A DNA stretch of 23,833 nucleotides from positions 1 through 23,833 of the forward strand of contig JAAZLP010000021.1 of the NCBI GenBank assembly GCA_012799265.1, given 5' to 3'. Positions within the stretch are counted from its first letter, which is position 1. Each line of letters begins with the position of its first letter. The notes under the pieces were generated by a model. The model did not search any database. It worked only from the letters and a program-made list of their open reading frames with translations, and had not been told where the DNA came from. The position numbers and the translations under genes are program-made. This document shows positions 7,512 through 13,520 of the stretch, piece after piece. This DNA comes from Phyllobacteriaceae bacterium (GTDB lineage: Bacteria; Pseudomonadota; Alphaproteobacteria; Rhizobiales; Devosiaceae).

Positions 7512-8765
7512 CTAGTCGATGATGATCGCCCTGAAGTCGTTGACATTGGTGCCCGTCGGCCCGGTGACAAAGAGATCGCCGATGGCGGCAAAGGCTGAAT
7601 AAGCGTCGTTATTGGCGAGCGCCGCCTGCGGATCAATCCCCGCTTCACGCATCCGCCGCGCCGAGCTGCCATCGACAAAGGCACCGGCATTGTCTTCCGA
7701 ACCATCGATGCCGTCTGTGTCGCCGGCCAGCGCCGAGACATTCTCTACCCCATCCAGCACGATGGCTAGTGCCAGCAAAAACTCCCCATTGCGCCCACCG
7801 CGTCCCTTGCCCCGCAGTGTCACTGTGGTTTCGCCCCCCGAGAGCAGCACGACCGGCTTGGTGAACGGTCGATTGCGAAGGACGATCTCGCGCGCCATGG
7901 CGGCATGTACCTGCGCCACGTCCCGCGCTTCCCCCTCGATGGCATCGGAAATGATCGCGGCTTCAATGCCATGCTCCCGCGCCAGTTCCGCCGCCGCCTC
8001 CAGCGACAGAGCCGCCGAGGCAATGGTCGCGACGCTATTTCGGGCAAAGACCGGATCGCTTGGCTCAGGCGGCAGGTTTTCCTCGCTCGCCAGCAGCCTT
8101 TCTGCTGCCTCCGGCAGGTCAAGCCGATAGAGCCGCGCCAGCCGCCGCGCCTGCTCACGTCCGCCGGCCAGCGGCAGGGTCGGCCCCGATGCGATGAGCG
8201 CCGGATCATCCCCCGGCACATCCGACACCACCAGCGTTGCCACGCGAGCCGGTGCCGCGTGCGCCGCCAACCGCCCGCCCTTGATGGTGGAGAACTGGTT
8301 GCGGATGAGGTTCATGACGCCAATCGGCGCGCCCGAGGCGAGCAGCGCCCGGTTCACCGCCTGCTCATCCTCAAAGCTGAGACCCGGGGCAGGGGCGGGC
8401 AGGAGCGATGAACCGCCCCCCGAAATCAGCGCCACGACCAGATCGTCTTCGGTGAGGCCCGACACCATCTCCTTGATCCGCGCCGCGGCCCTGAGCCCGG
8501 CTTCATCCGGCACCGGATGGGCCGCCTCGACAATCTCGATGCGCTCGCAGCTTTCGCCATAGCCATAGCGGGTGACCACGAGCCCCGTGATCTCGCCGGT
8601 CCAGGCCTCCTCGAAGGCACGCGCCATCTGCGCCGATGCCTTGCCCGCGCCAATGACAATTGTGCGCCCCCTGGGCGGCGCCGGCAGGTGGCGCGACACG
8701 GCCAGCGCCGGCTGCGCCTGCGCAACGGCCTTGCGGAAGAGGGCTTCAAGGAGGTCGCGATGCAT
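7512..8765 (-). CDS. Glycerate 2-kinase (DUF4147 and MOFRL domains)
   Basis: A 417-aa class II glycerate kinase that makes 2-phosphoglycerate from D-glycerate with ATP. The N-terminal DUF4147 domain (about 1-230) has IGAGKAS (38-44), SGGGSS (114-119) and VVSDVPGDDPALIASGPT. The C-terminal MOFRL domain has LSGGETTVTLRGKGRGGRN, LALAGDTDGIDG-like spacing (ALAGDTDGIDGSEDNAGA) and VTGPTGTNVNDF at the end. AGAGG lies 6 nt before the ATG. In many genomes this family is annotated as hydroxypyruvate reductase (TtuD), but the kinase activity is the demonstrated one. It heads an operon with the VOC protein and perhaps the sugar dehydrogenase, so it may feed the end of a sugar-acid pathway into glycolysis. 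Confidence 0.92.
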   Translation of the reverse strand: MHRDLLEALFRKAVAQAQPALAVSRHLPAPPRGRTIVIGAGKASAQMARAFEEAWTGEITGLVVTRYGYGESCERIEIVEAAHPVPDEAGLRAAARIKEMVSGLTEDDLVVALISGGGSSLLPAPAPGLSFEDEQAVNRALLASGAPIGVMNLIRNQFSTIKGGRLAAHAAPARVATLVVSDVPGDDPALIASGPTLPLAGGREQARRLARLYRLDLPEAAERLLASEENLPPEPSDPVFARNSVATIASAALSLEAAAELAREHGIEAAIISDAIEGEARDVAQVHAAMAREIVLRNRPFTKPVVLLSGGETTVTLRGKGRGGRNGEFLLALAIVLDGVENVSALAGDTDGIDGSEDNAGAFVDGSSARRMREAGIDPQAALANNDAYSAFAAIGDLFVTGPTGTNVNDFRAIIID

Positions 8766-8850
8766 GCAGGGCCTCTAAACGAAAAGGGCAAGACTTTGTG
8801 GCGGGGCAGGGTGTTTTTGTCTAGACCTTGGCCCCCTTGTGCAGTTTGGC

Positions 8851-8870
8851 TTGTCAAATCCTCGACACAT
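8851..8870 (+). promoter_or_regulatory. Possible Pho box upstream of the phosphonate genes
   Basis: TTGTCAAAT (8851-8859) and TCGACACAT (8862-8870) are direct repeats starting 11 bp apart, agreeing at 6 of 9 positions. PhoB boxes are two CTGTCAT-like repeats with an 11-bp period, and the site is 32 bp before the first gene of a phosphonate set. The second half is a poor match, so this is tentative. Confidence 0.35.
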
Positions 8871-8901
8871 AGCTCCACTAGCTCGCCTATCAGGAGGCCG
8901 C

Positions 8902-9591
8902 ATGCCGCAGAGATTCGCCATTTACTACGCCCCTGCGACCACAGACCTGCTCTGGGACCGGGCGTCAGTCTGGCTCGGCCGCGATTCGGAAAGTGGGGAA
9001 CTGCAGGATGGCGCCGTGGCCGGTCTCGATCGCTCGCGACTTCTCAATCTCACCCAGTCTGCCGGGCGCTACGGCTTCCATGCCACCATCAAGCCGCCCA
9101 TGGCGCTGGTGGATGGCGCCAGCGAAGACGATCTGCGCAAGGAATTGCAGCGCTTCGCCGAAGCCACCGCGCCTTTATCGCTCGGGAAGCTGCAACTGGC
9201 CGACATCGAAGGTTTTCTTGCGCTGGTGACCGCCGCCCCAAATGCTGCCCTGCAGGATTTCGCCGCAAGCGTCGTCGAAACCTTTGAGCCCTTCCGCGCG
9301 CCACTTCATCCGCGCGATCATGCCGCCCGCCTCGCCCGGGGCTTGACGCCCCGGCAGGAGGAACTGCTCAATGCCTACGGCTATCCCTATGTCTTTGACC
9401 AATTCCAGTTCCACATGACATTGACCGACCGCCTGTCTGACGACGATCGCGACGATCTCATGGCCGCAGCCCAGACCTGGTTCGCGCCCGTGCTTGACGC
9501 CGACATCATGCTCGATCGGCTGGTCCTCTTTGTCGAACCCGAAAGCGGCCTCGCCTTCCGGCGTGTCGCCGATTTCGTCCTCAAGGGGTGA
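8902..9591 (+). CDS. DUF1045 phosphonate-associated 2H phosphoesterase
   Basis: A 229-aa member of the putative phosphonate metabolism family (DUF1045), related to 2H phosphoesterases. The two HxT motifs are H60-A-T62 (YGFHATIKPP) and H171-M-T173 (FQFHMTLTDRL), the expected catalytic pair for hydrolysing a 2',3'- or 1,2-cyclic phosphate. The family is found almost only beside C-P lyase genes, and action on a cyclic ribose phosphate made by the pathway is a reasonable guess, not shown. The start is fixed by AGGAGG at 8892-8897; an upstream ATG at 8839 is not supported. phnM follows after 4 nt. Confidence 0.88.
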   Translation: MPQRFAIYYAPATTDLLWDRASVWLGRDSESGELQDGAVAGLDRSRLLNLTQSAGRYGFHATIKPPMALVDGASEDDLRKELQRFAEATAPLSLGKLQLADIEGFLALVTAAPNAALQDFAASVVETFEPFRAPLHPRDHAARLARGLTPRQEELLNAYGYPYVFDQFQFHMTLTDRLSDDDRDDLMAAAQTWFAPVLDADIMLDRLVLFVEPESGLAFRRVADFVLKG

Positions 9592-9595
9592 TTGC

Positions 9596-10732
9596 ATGAC
9601 AGAGACCATCTTCCGCAATGCCCGCATCGTGCTCGCCGACGAGGTGATCACAGGCAGCGTTCAGGTCGAGGATGGGCTCATCAAATCCATCGATAGTGGC
9701 GATGTTCACGCGGGCGAGGACCTCGACGGCGACTATCTCATCGCTGGCCTTGTCGAACTCCACACCGATCACCTCGAAAATCACTATCGCCCGCGCCCCG
9801 GCGTCTTCTGGGATCCGCTGGCAGCGCTTCATGCCCATGACGCCCAGATCGCCGGTTCCGGCATCACCACCGTCTTCGACGCCGTCCGCATTGGCTCCGA
9901 TGTCGATCTGCCCGACATGCTCGAACATGCCGATCTCCTGGTGAAGGCCGTTCGTGCCGGCCGTGCCGGCGGCTGGCTGCGCGCGGAGCATTTCATCCAC
10001 CTGCGCTGCGAATTGCCCAGCCACGATGTCGTCGCCCATTTCGACGCGCTTGCGCATGATCCATCGACCCGCATGGCATCGGTCATGGATCACACGCCCG
10101 GCCAGCGCCAGTTCCGTTCGCTGGCCGACTACAAGCGCTTCTATTCCAAGCAGATGGGCTCCGATCCGGCCGCCATGCAGGCCTATATCGACGCGCGCCA
10201 GGTCGAACACGACCGCTATTCCGCCGCCAACCGCAAGGCCATTGTCGAGCGCGCTCATAAAATGGGATTGGCTTTGGCCAGCCACGACGACGCCACCATC
10301 GCCCATGTCGAAGAGGCCGAGGCCGATGGCGTCGCCATTGCCGAATTCCCCACTACGCTGGAAGCGGCTGCGGCCGCTCACGATGCCGGGCTCGCCATCC
10401 TCATGGGGGCGCCCAATGTGGTGCGCGGCAAATCCCATTCGGGCAATATTTCCGCCACCGACCTGGTCGAAGCCGGGCTGCTCGACATTCTGAGCTCGGA
10501 CTATGTGCCCTTCGCCCTGCTGCAGGCTGCCTTCCTCATGCCGCATCGCGTGGCGGGACTGAGCCTGCCCAAAGCGCTGGCGACGGTGACGCGCAATCCG
10601 GCATTGGCGGCGGGGCTCACTGATCGCGGCGAGATCGCGCCGGGCAAGCGCGCCGATCTGGTGCGCGTGGCGGGGAATATGGCGCTGCCGGTGGTGCGCG
10701 GCGTCTGGCGGGAAGGAAATCGAGTCAGTTGA
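9596..10732 (+). CDS. phnM: PhnM, ribose 1-methylphosphonate 5-triphosphate diphosphatase
   Basis: A 378-aa amidohydrolase-fold enzyme of the C-P lyase pathway. It releases pyrophosphate from alpha-D-ribose 1-phosphonate 5-triphosphate to give the 5-phosphate that C-P lyase cleaves. The metal motif is in LIAGLVELHTDHLENH (near residue 52), followed by HAHDAQIAGSGITTVFDA, ASHDDAT (about 226), and the C-terminal SSDYVPFALLQAAF, which is characteristic of PhnM. The composite amidohydrolase ends with the usual IAPGKRADLVRV. The start at 9596 is 4 nt after the DUF1045 stop, with AAGGGG upstream. The stop overlaps the phnN start by 4 nt. Confidence 0.95.
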   Translation: MTETIFRNARIVLADEVITGSVQVEDGLIKSIDSGDVHAGEDLDGDYLIAGLVELHTDHLENHYRPRPGVFWDPLAALHAHDAQIAGSGITTVFDAVRIGSDVDLPDMLEHADLLVKAVRAGRAGGWLRAEHFIHLRCELPSHDVVAHFDALAHDPSTRMASVMDHTPGQRQFRSLADYKRFYSKQMGSDPAAMQAYIDARQVEHDRYSAANRKAIVERAHKMGLALASHDDATIAHVEEAEADGVAIAEFPTTLEAAAAAHDAGLAILMGAPNVVRGKSHSGNISATDLVEAGLLDILSSDYVPFALLQAAFLMPHRVAGLSLPKALATVTRNPALAAGLTDRGEIAPGKRADLVRVAGNMALPVVRGVWREGNRVS

Positions 10733-11295
10733 ATCAGCGACCCCCAGGCGTTCTCGTATTGGTCATTGGCCCTTCGGGGGTCGGCAAGGACACACTCATC
10801 TCCGGCGCGCGCAAGGCGCTGGAGGGCGACAAGCGCTTTTCCTTCGTGCGCCGCTTCGTCACCCGCCCCGTCGATGTGGATCTCGAAGATCATCTGAGCA
10901 TGACGCCTGAGGAATTTGCCGAGGCGAGGGAGGCAGGACGCTTCGCCCTGACCTGGCCGGCGCATAGCCTCGACTACGCCTTGCCCATCAGCCTCGATAC
11001 CGACCTCGCCATCGGTCGCGTGGTCGTCGCCAATATCTCGCGCCACGCCGTGGCCCAGGCGGTTTCGCGCTATCCGCATTGCCGGGTCATCGAAGTCAGC
11101 GCCGAAATCTCCCTCCGCGCCAAACGGCTAACCCAGCGCGGGCGCGAAAATGGCGATCAGATCATGGCCCGCCTGGCCCGCGAGGGCGCGCCGTTGCCGG
11201 CCAATGTCGCCCCGCTCTGCATCGACAACTCCGGCTCCATTGCCCTGGGTGTCCACACCTTCGTCATGGCGCTCCGCCAGATCGCCGAGGAGTGA
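10729..11295 (+). CDS. phnN: PhnN, ribose 1,5-bisphosphate phosphokinase
   Basis: A 188-aa P-loop kinase that makes PRPP from ribose 1,5-bisphosphate, the salvage end of the C-P lyase pathway. Walker A is GPSGVGKDT at residues 14-22; the arginine-rich RRFVTRP segment (about 42-48) is the guanylate-kinase-like lid. Size is typical (about 185 aa). The start is TTG at 10729, overlapping the phnM stop as TTGA, with GGAAGGAAA upstream; no ATG is available before the P-loop. The unusual start codon and overlap suggest translational coupling to phnM. The rest of the C-P lyase operon is not in this window. Confidence 0.9.
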   Translation: MNQRPPGVLVLVIGPSGVGKDTLISGARKALEGDKRFSFVRRFVTRPVDVDLEDHLSMTPEEFAEAREAGRFALTWPAHSLDYALPISLDTDLAIGRVVVANISRHAVAQAVSRYPHCRVIEVSAEISLRAKRLTQRGRENGDQIMARLAREGAPLPANVAPLCIDNSGSIALGVHTFVMALRQIAEE

Positions 11296-11319
11296 ACTTT
11301 TGGCCTTTTCGGGCGTTAC

Positions 11320-11348
11320 CTCCTGAACTTTTTTCGAAGCGTCAGGAG
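11320..11348 (+). promoter_or_regulatory. Hairpin that hides the ribosome site of the 48-aa gene
   Basis: CTCCTGA (11320-11326) can pair with TCAGGAG (11342-11348), with an inner CTT/AAG pairing inside the 15-nt loop. The right arm contains the AGGAG Shine-Dalgarno of the gene starting at 11354. This is the layout of an RNA thermometer or other translational switch. It has no T tract, so it is not a terminator for phnN. Function is a hypothesis. Confidence 0.4.
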
Positions 11349-11353
11349 TTCTC

Positions 11354-11500
11354 ATGTCCCGAAACGGTCTCTACGCCGTGATCGCCATTCTTGTGGTCGC
11401 GGTGGCCGCCTTCGCCATCTACACCATGCAGCAGCAGTCCCGGCCAGGCATAGAGGTTCGTGTCGACGAACAGGGTATATCGATCGATGGAAACAACTAG
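11354..11500 (+). CDS. Small single-pass membrane protein (48 aa)
   Basis: A 48-aa open frame with a strong AGGAG 5 nt before the ATG. It has a short polar N-terminus (MSRNG), one hydrophobic segment at about residues 6-24 (LYAVIAILVVAVAAFAIYT), and a polar C-terminal tail rich in acidic residues (IEVRVDEQGISIDGNN). The charge pattern suggests the tail is outside the cytoplasm or the N-terminus inside, but this is not certain. Short membrane proteins ending in a similar GISI-type tail are common hypothetical genes in Hyphomicrobiales. It starts 58 nt after phnN and overlaps the next gene by 14 nt. No function is known. Confidence 0.7.
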   Translation: MSRNGLYAVIAILVVAVAAFAIYTMQQQSRPGIEVRVDEQGISIDGNN

Positions 11501-11693
11501 CACAGCCAGCCCCGAGCGCCACCAGCTTATCGTTGCCGCGCTGACACGCGAAATCGACCGGCAGGCTCAGACCGGTGCCTCACGCATCGATGTCGAGGCA
11601 CTGGCCGACGCGGTCGACGAGGCTTTGGTTCCGCCGTCCCAGATCGGCGAAGGCAAACGCCCCTCCGAGCTCAATGCCACCAATGACGATTGA
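11487..11693 (+). CDS. Hypothetical small protein (68 aa)
   Basis: A 68-aa acidic soluble protein with a helical stretch (SPERHQLIVAALTREIDRQAQ) and a Leu/Ala-rich middle (VEALADAVDEAL), ending in KRPSELNATNDD. I do not recognise a named family. The ATG at 11487 overlaps the end of the 48-aa gene by 14 nt, which suggests coupling; an in-frame GTG at 11460 is possible but has its AGAGG too close. A strong terminator follows 25 nt after the stop. It is probably co-expressed with the small membrane protein. Confidence 0.65.
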   Translation: METTSTASPERHQLIVAALTREIDRQAQTGASRIDVEALADAVDEALVPPSQIGEGKRPSELNATNDD

Positions 11694-11717
11694 TATGCGC
11701 CCCTAAAGGGCACGCCA

Positions 11718-11751
11718 GAAAAAGCCGGTGGGCAAAGCCACCGGCTTTTTC
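11718..11751. terminator. Strong bidirectional intrinsic terminator
   Basis: A 14-bp perfect stem (GAAAAAGCCGGTGG against CCACCGGCTTTTTC) with a 6-nt loop. It has TTTTT at the 3' side on both strands, so it can end the rightward phn/small-gene unit and the leftward 71-aa gene, whose stop codon it touches. Confidence 0.92.
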
Positions 11752-11965
11752 ATGCCGCGTTGATACCAGAGATGGCGTCGCGCACCGCCAGATGCGCGCC
11801 TTCGACACTGGCAAACTTCTGACCGTCGATGGAGAAAGCCGGCAGCTTGACGGCGAGGAACCGGTAGCCTTCGGCGTCGGGCACGACGACGCCCTGCGGC
11901 TCGCCACCCACTTCGATCATGATTGGCTTGAGCCTTGGGCCCTTGTTGAGATTGTTTTCCTGCAT
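11750..11965 (-). CDS. Hypothetical protein (71 aa)
   Basis: A 71-aa protein with a compact alternating pattern: PIMIEVGGEPQGVVVPDAEGYRF, LAVKLPAFSIDGQKFASVEGA, then a short helix HLAVRDAISGI. This looks like a small beta-sheet fold. I know of no function; similar unnamed proteins seem to occur in Hyphomicrobiales. GGAG lies 8 nt before the ATG at 11965. Two longer open frames over the same DNA (99-114 codons) have Arg/Pro-rich, non-protein-like translations and were rejected. It is convergent with the small-gene unit and shares its terminator. Confidence 0.65.
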   Translation of the reverse strand: MQENNLNKGPRLKPIMIEVGGEPQGVVVPDAEGYRFLAVKLPAFSIDGQKFASVEGAHLAVRDAISGINAA

Positions 11966-12064
11966 GGTGGAGACTCCACTTGCGCGCCAAACGGGTCGAC
12001 GTCACAGCCCCTTGGGGCGGTGTCTGTCCGTTGACGCTGATCTATCGAATTATTGAGACGGGGG

Positions 12065-12080
12065 TGTGACGCGGGTCACA
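12065..12080. promoter_or_regulatory. CRP/FNR-family operator, Clr-like
   Basis: TGTGA-CGCGGG-TCACA exactly fits the TGTGA-N6-TCACA pattern of CRP-type sites. It also agrees at 12 of 16 positions, including the central CGCGGG and outer TGT/ACA, with the TGTTCCGCGGGAAACA box of the rhizobial cAMP regulator Clr as I recall it. It is centred about 107 bp upstream of the leftward 71-aa gene and overlaps the end of the possible 38-aa gene. Confidence 0.45.
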
Positions 12081-12192
12081 TTCGTTTCGAGCGACAGATC
12101 TCGCGCCAGCGTTTGGCGCCATGCATGTTGGTTACTACTACGGTCGAACACGCGGCAGTTAGGGTGAAGGTCGTCGATGTCGTCATCGTCAT
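12076..12192 (-). CDS. Possible 38-aa protein
   Basis: An ATG at 12192 follows a strong AAGGAAAGGA purine run on the minus strand. The frame encodes 38 aa: a Thr-rich start (MTMTTSTTFTLTAACSTVVV), then TNMHGAKRWREICRSKRM with a basic end. The first half could be a weak hydrophobic segment and the tail is cationic. I do not recognise it. An overlapping frame (MSNTRKERNDDDD...) has no ribosome site. The evidence for translation is only the ribosome site, so it may not be real. Confidence 0.35.
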   Translation of the reverse strand: MTMTTSTTFTLTAACSTVVVTNMHGAKRWREICRSKRM

Positions 12193-12428
12193 TCCTTTCC
12201 TTGCGGGTGTTGGACATAGGGAGTGCGGCGCAGACGAAGCGCGCCACGCCAAGATAGGGCCGGGTTGCCCGCTTGCCTAGTGCCCCATGATGCGCAAAGG
12301 GCGAAAAAATCGAAAAACCCTGCCCCACTTTAGTCGAGCGGTAAAATACGCACGCCTCCGGGCCAATTTCGTGGAATGCGAGTTTGCTTGCGCCAGAAGG
12401 CACAATCTGCTGTTGTTTCCATAGCGTT

Positions 12429-12445
12429 ATCGCCCATCGGGCGAT
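12429..12445 (+). promoter_or_regulatory. Possible LacI-family operator (autoregulation)
   Basis: ATCGCCC-ATC-GGGCGAT is a perfect 7-3-7 inverted repeat ending 17 nt before the GTG start of the LacI regulator. Such placement fits autoregulation, although the site lacks the central CG typical of many LacI operators. It could also act as a hairpin in the leader. Confidence 0.35.
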
Positions 12446-12462
12446 TTAGAGGTAGAAACGAA

Positions 12463-13509
12463 GTGTCTCAGGAAGACGTGCCGGGCGTTACGCGCGGCAA
12501 ACGTGGGGTCAAACCGTCAGGCAAACCCACACTCAAAACCATAGCCCAAATGACTGGCCTGGCCGTGACCACCATTTCGCGTGCGCTCAACAACGCGCCC
12601 GAACTGGCTCAGGATACCCGCGACAGGGTTCAGAAGATTGCCTCTGAAATCGGCTATCTCCCCGACCGTGCTGCCCTGCGTCTCAAGACCGGGCGCACCA
12701 ATGTCATTTCCCTGGTGCTTGAGCCCGATGAGCAGATCTACGGCTTCGGTTCCTCGCTCATGTCCGGTATCACCGAGGCCCTGCGTAACACGCCGTACCA
12801 TCTGGTGATCACCCCGCTTTTCCGCGGTGTCTCGCCCATGGAGCCCATTCGCCACATCGTCCGCAACCGCATGGCCGATGGCGCGATCTTCTCCAAGACC
12901 GAGTTCATGGACGAGCGCGTGCGTTTCCTGCTCGATGAAGATTTCCCCTTCGTCAGCCACGGCCGCAGCCAGTGGCCCGAGCCGCACCCTTCCGTCGACT
13001 TTGACAACGAGGCCTATGCCCATGGTGCGGTGCTGCGCCTTGCGGCCAAGGGCTGCCGTAAGGTGTCGATCGTCCTTCCCGACAGCGCGCTCACCTATGC
13101 CGAGCACCTCAAGAATGGTGTCATCCGCGGCGCCGCTGAGGCCGGCATCGAATATGAATTTGCCTCCGACATCACGAGCTTCAGCCCCAGCGATGCCGTG
13201 CGCAATTACATCACCAAGCGTGTCCGTCGTCCCGATGGTCCCGATGGCTGGATCTGCGTTTCGGAAGTCTCGGCGCTTGCCGTCATCGGCGCGCTTGAAG
13301 AGGCGGGCGCCACAGTAGGCGAGAAGGCCCATGTGGTGACCAAGCAGAACTCACCCATGTTCGCGCCCTTCCAGCCCCATGCCGATACCGTGCACGAAGA
13401 CTTCGTCGACGCCGGCTACCAGATGGCGACCCTGCTCTTGAAGCGGATCGCTGGTGAGCGCGAGGGTCTGCAATATCTGGCCCAGCCGAAATTCGAGTGG
13501 AAGGACTGA
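12463..13509 (+). CDS. LacI-family transcriptional regulator
   Basis: A 348-aa regulator. The helix-turn-helix is at residues 23-44 (TLKTIAQMTGLAVTTISRAL), the hinge helix at about 66-76 (LPDRAALRLKTG), and a periplasmic-binding-protein-like sensor fills the rest (TNVISLVL onward, with DFDNEAYAHGAVLRLAAKG as the typical subdomain crossing). It is of the sort found with alpha-glucoside and other sugar transporters (AglR-like), but no transporter or sugar gene lies beside it here, so the effector cannot be named. The start is GTG at 12463, with AGAGGT about 10 nt upstream; an in-frame ATG at 12376 would add 29 poorly conserved residues. The gene ends 11 nt from the convergent ABC-F gene, with a short GAGCC-GAAA-GGCTC hairpin across the gap. 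Confidence 0.9.
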   Translation: MSQEDVPGVTRGKRGVKPSGKPTLKTIAQMTGLAVTTISRALNNAPELAQDTRDRVQKIASEIGYLPDRAALRLKTGRTNVISLVLEPDEQIYGFGSSLMSGITEALRNTPYHLVITPLFRGVSPMEPIRHIVRNRMADGAIFSKTEFMDERVRFLLDEDFPFVSHGRSQWPEPHPSVDFDNEAYAHGAVLRLAAKGCRKVSIVLPDSALTYAEHLKNGVIRGAAEAGIEYEFASDITSFSPSDAVRNYITKRVRRPDGPDGWICVSEVSALAVIGALEEAGATVGEKAHVVTKQNSPMFAPFQPHADTVHEDFVDAGYQMATLLLKRIAGEREGLQYLAQPKFEWKD

Positions 13510-13520
13510 GCCGAAAGGCT

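Larger units (their letters stand above)
11966..12462. other. 497-bp stretch without a secure gene
   Basis: This lies between the leftward 71-aa gene and the rightward LacI regulator and must contain both promoters. I can support a perfect TGTGA-N6-TCACA dyad (12065-12080), a possible 38-aa gene (12076-12192, minus) and a 7-3-7 inverted repeat just before the LacI start (12429-12445). No clear sigma-70 promoter pair or terminator is visible. The region is lower in GC than its neighbours around 12300-12350, where AAAAAA and AAAAA runs occur. Confidence 0.55.

Noticed and set aside
11690..12034. 114-codon plus-strand frame over the 71-aa gene
   Set aside because: It crosses the strong terminator and has no ribosome site; the minus-strand 71-aa frame reads as a better protein.
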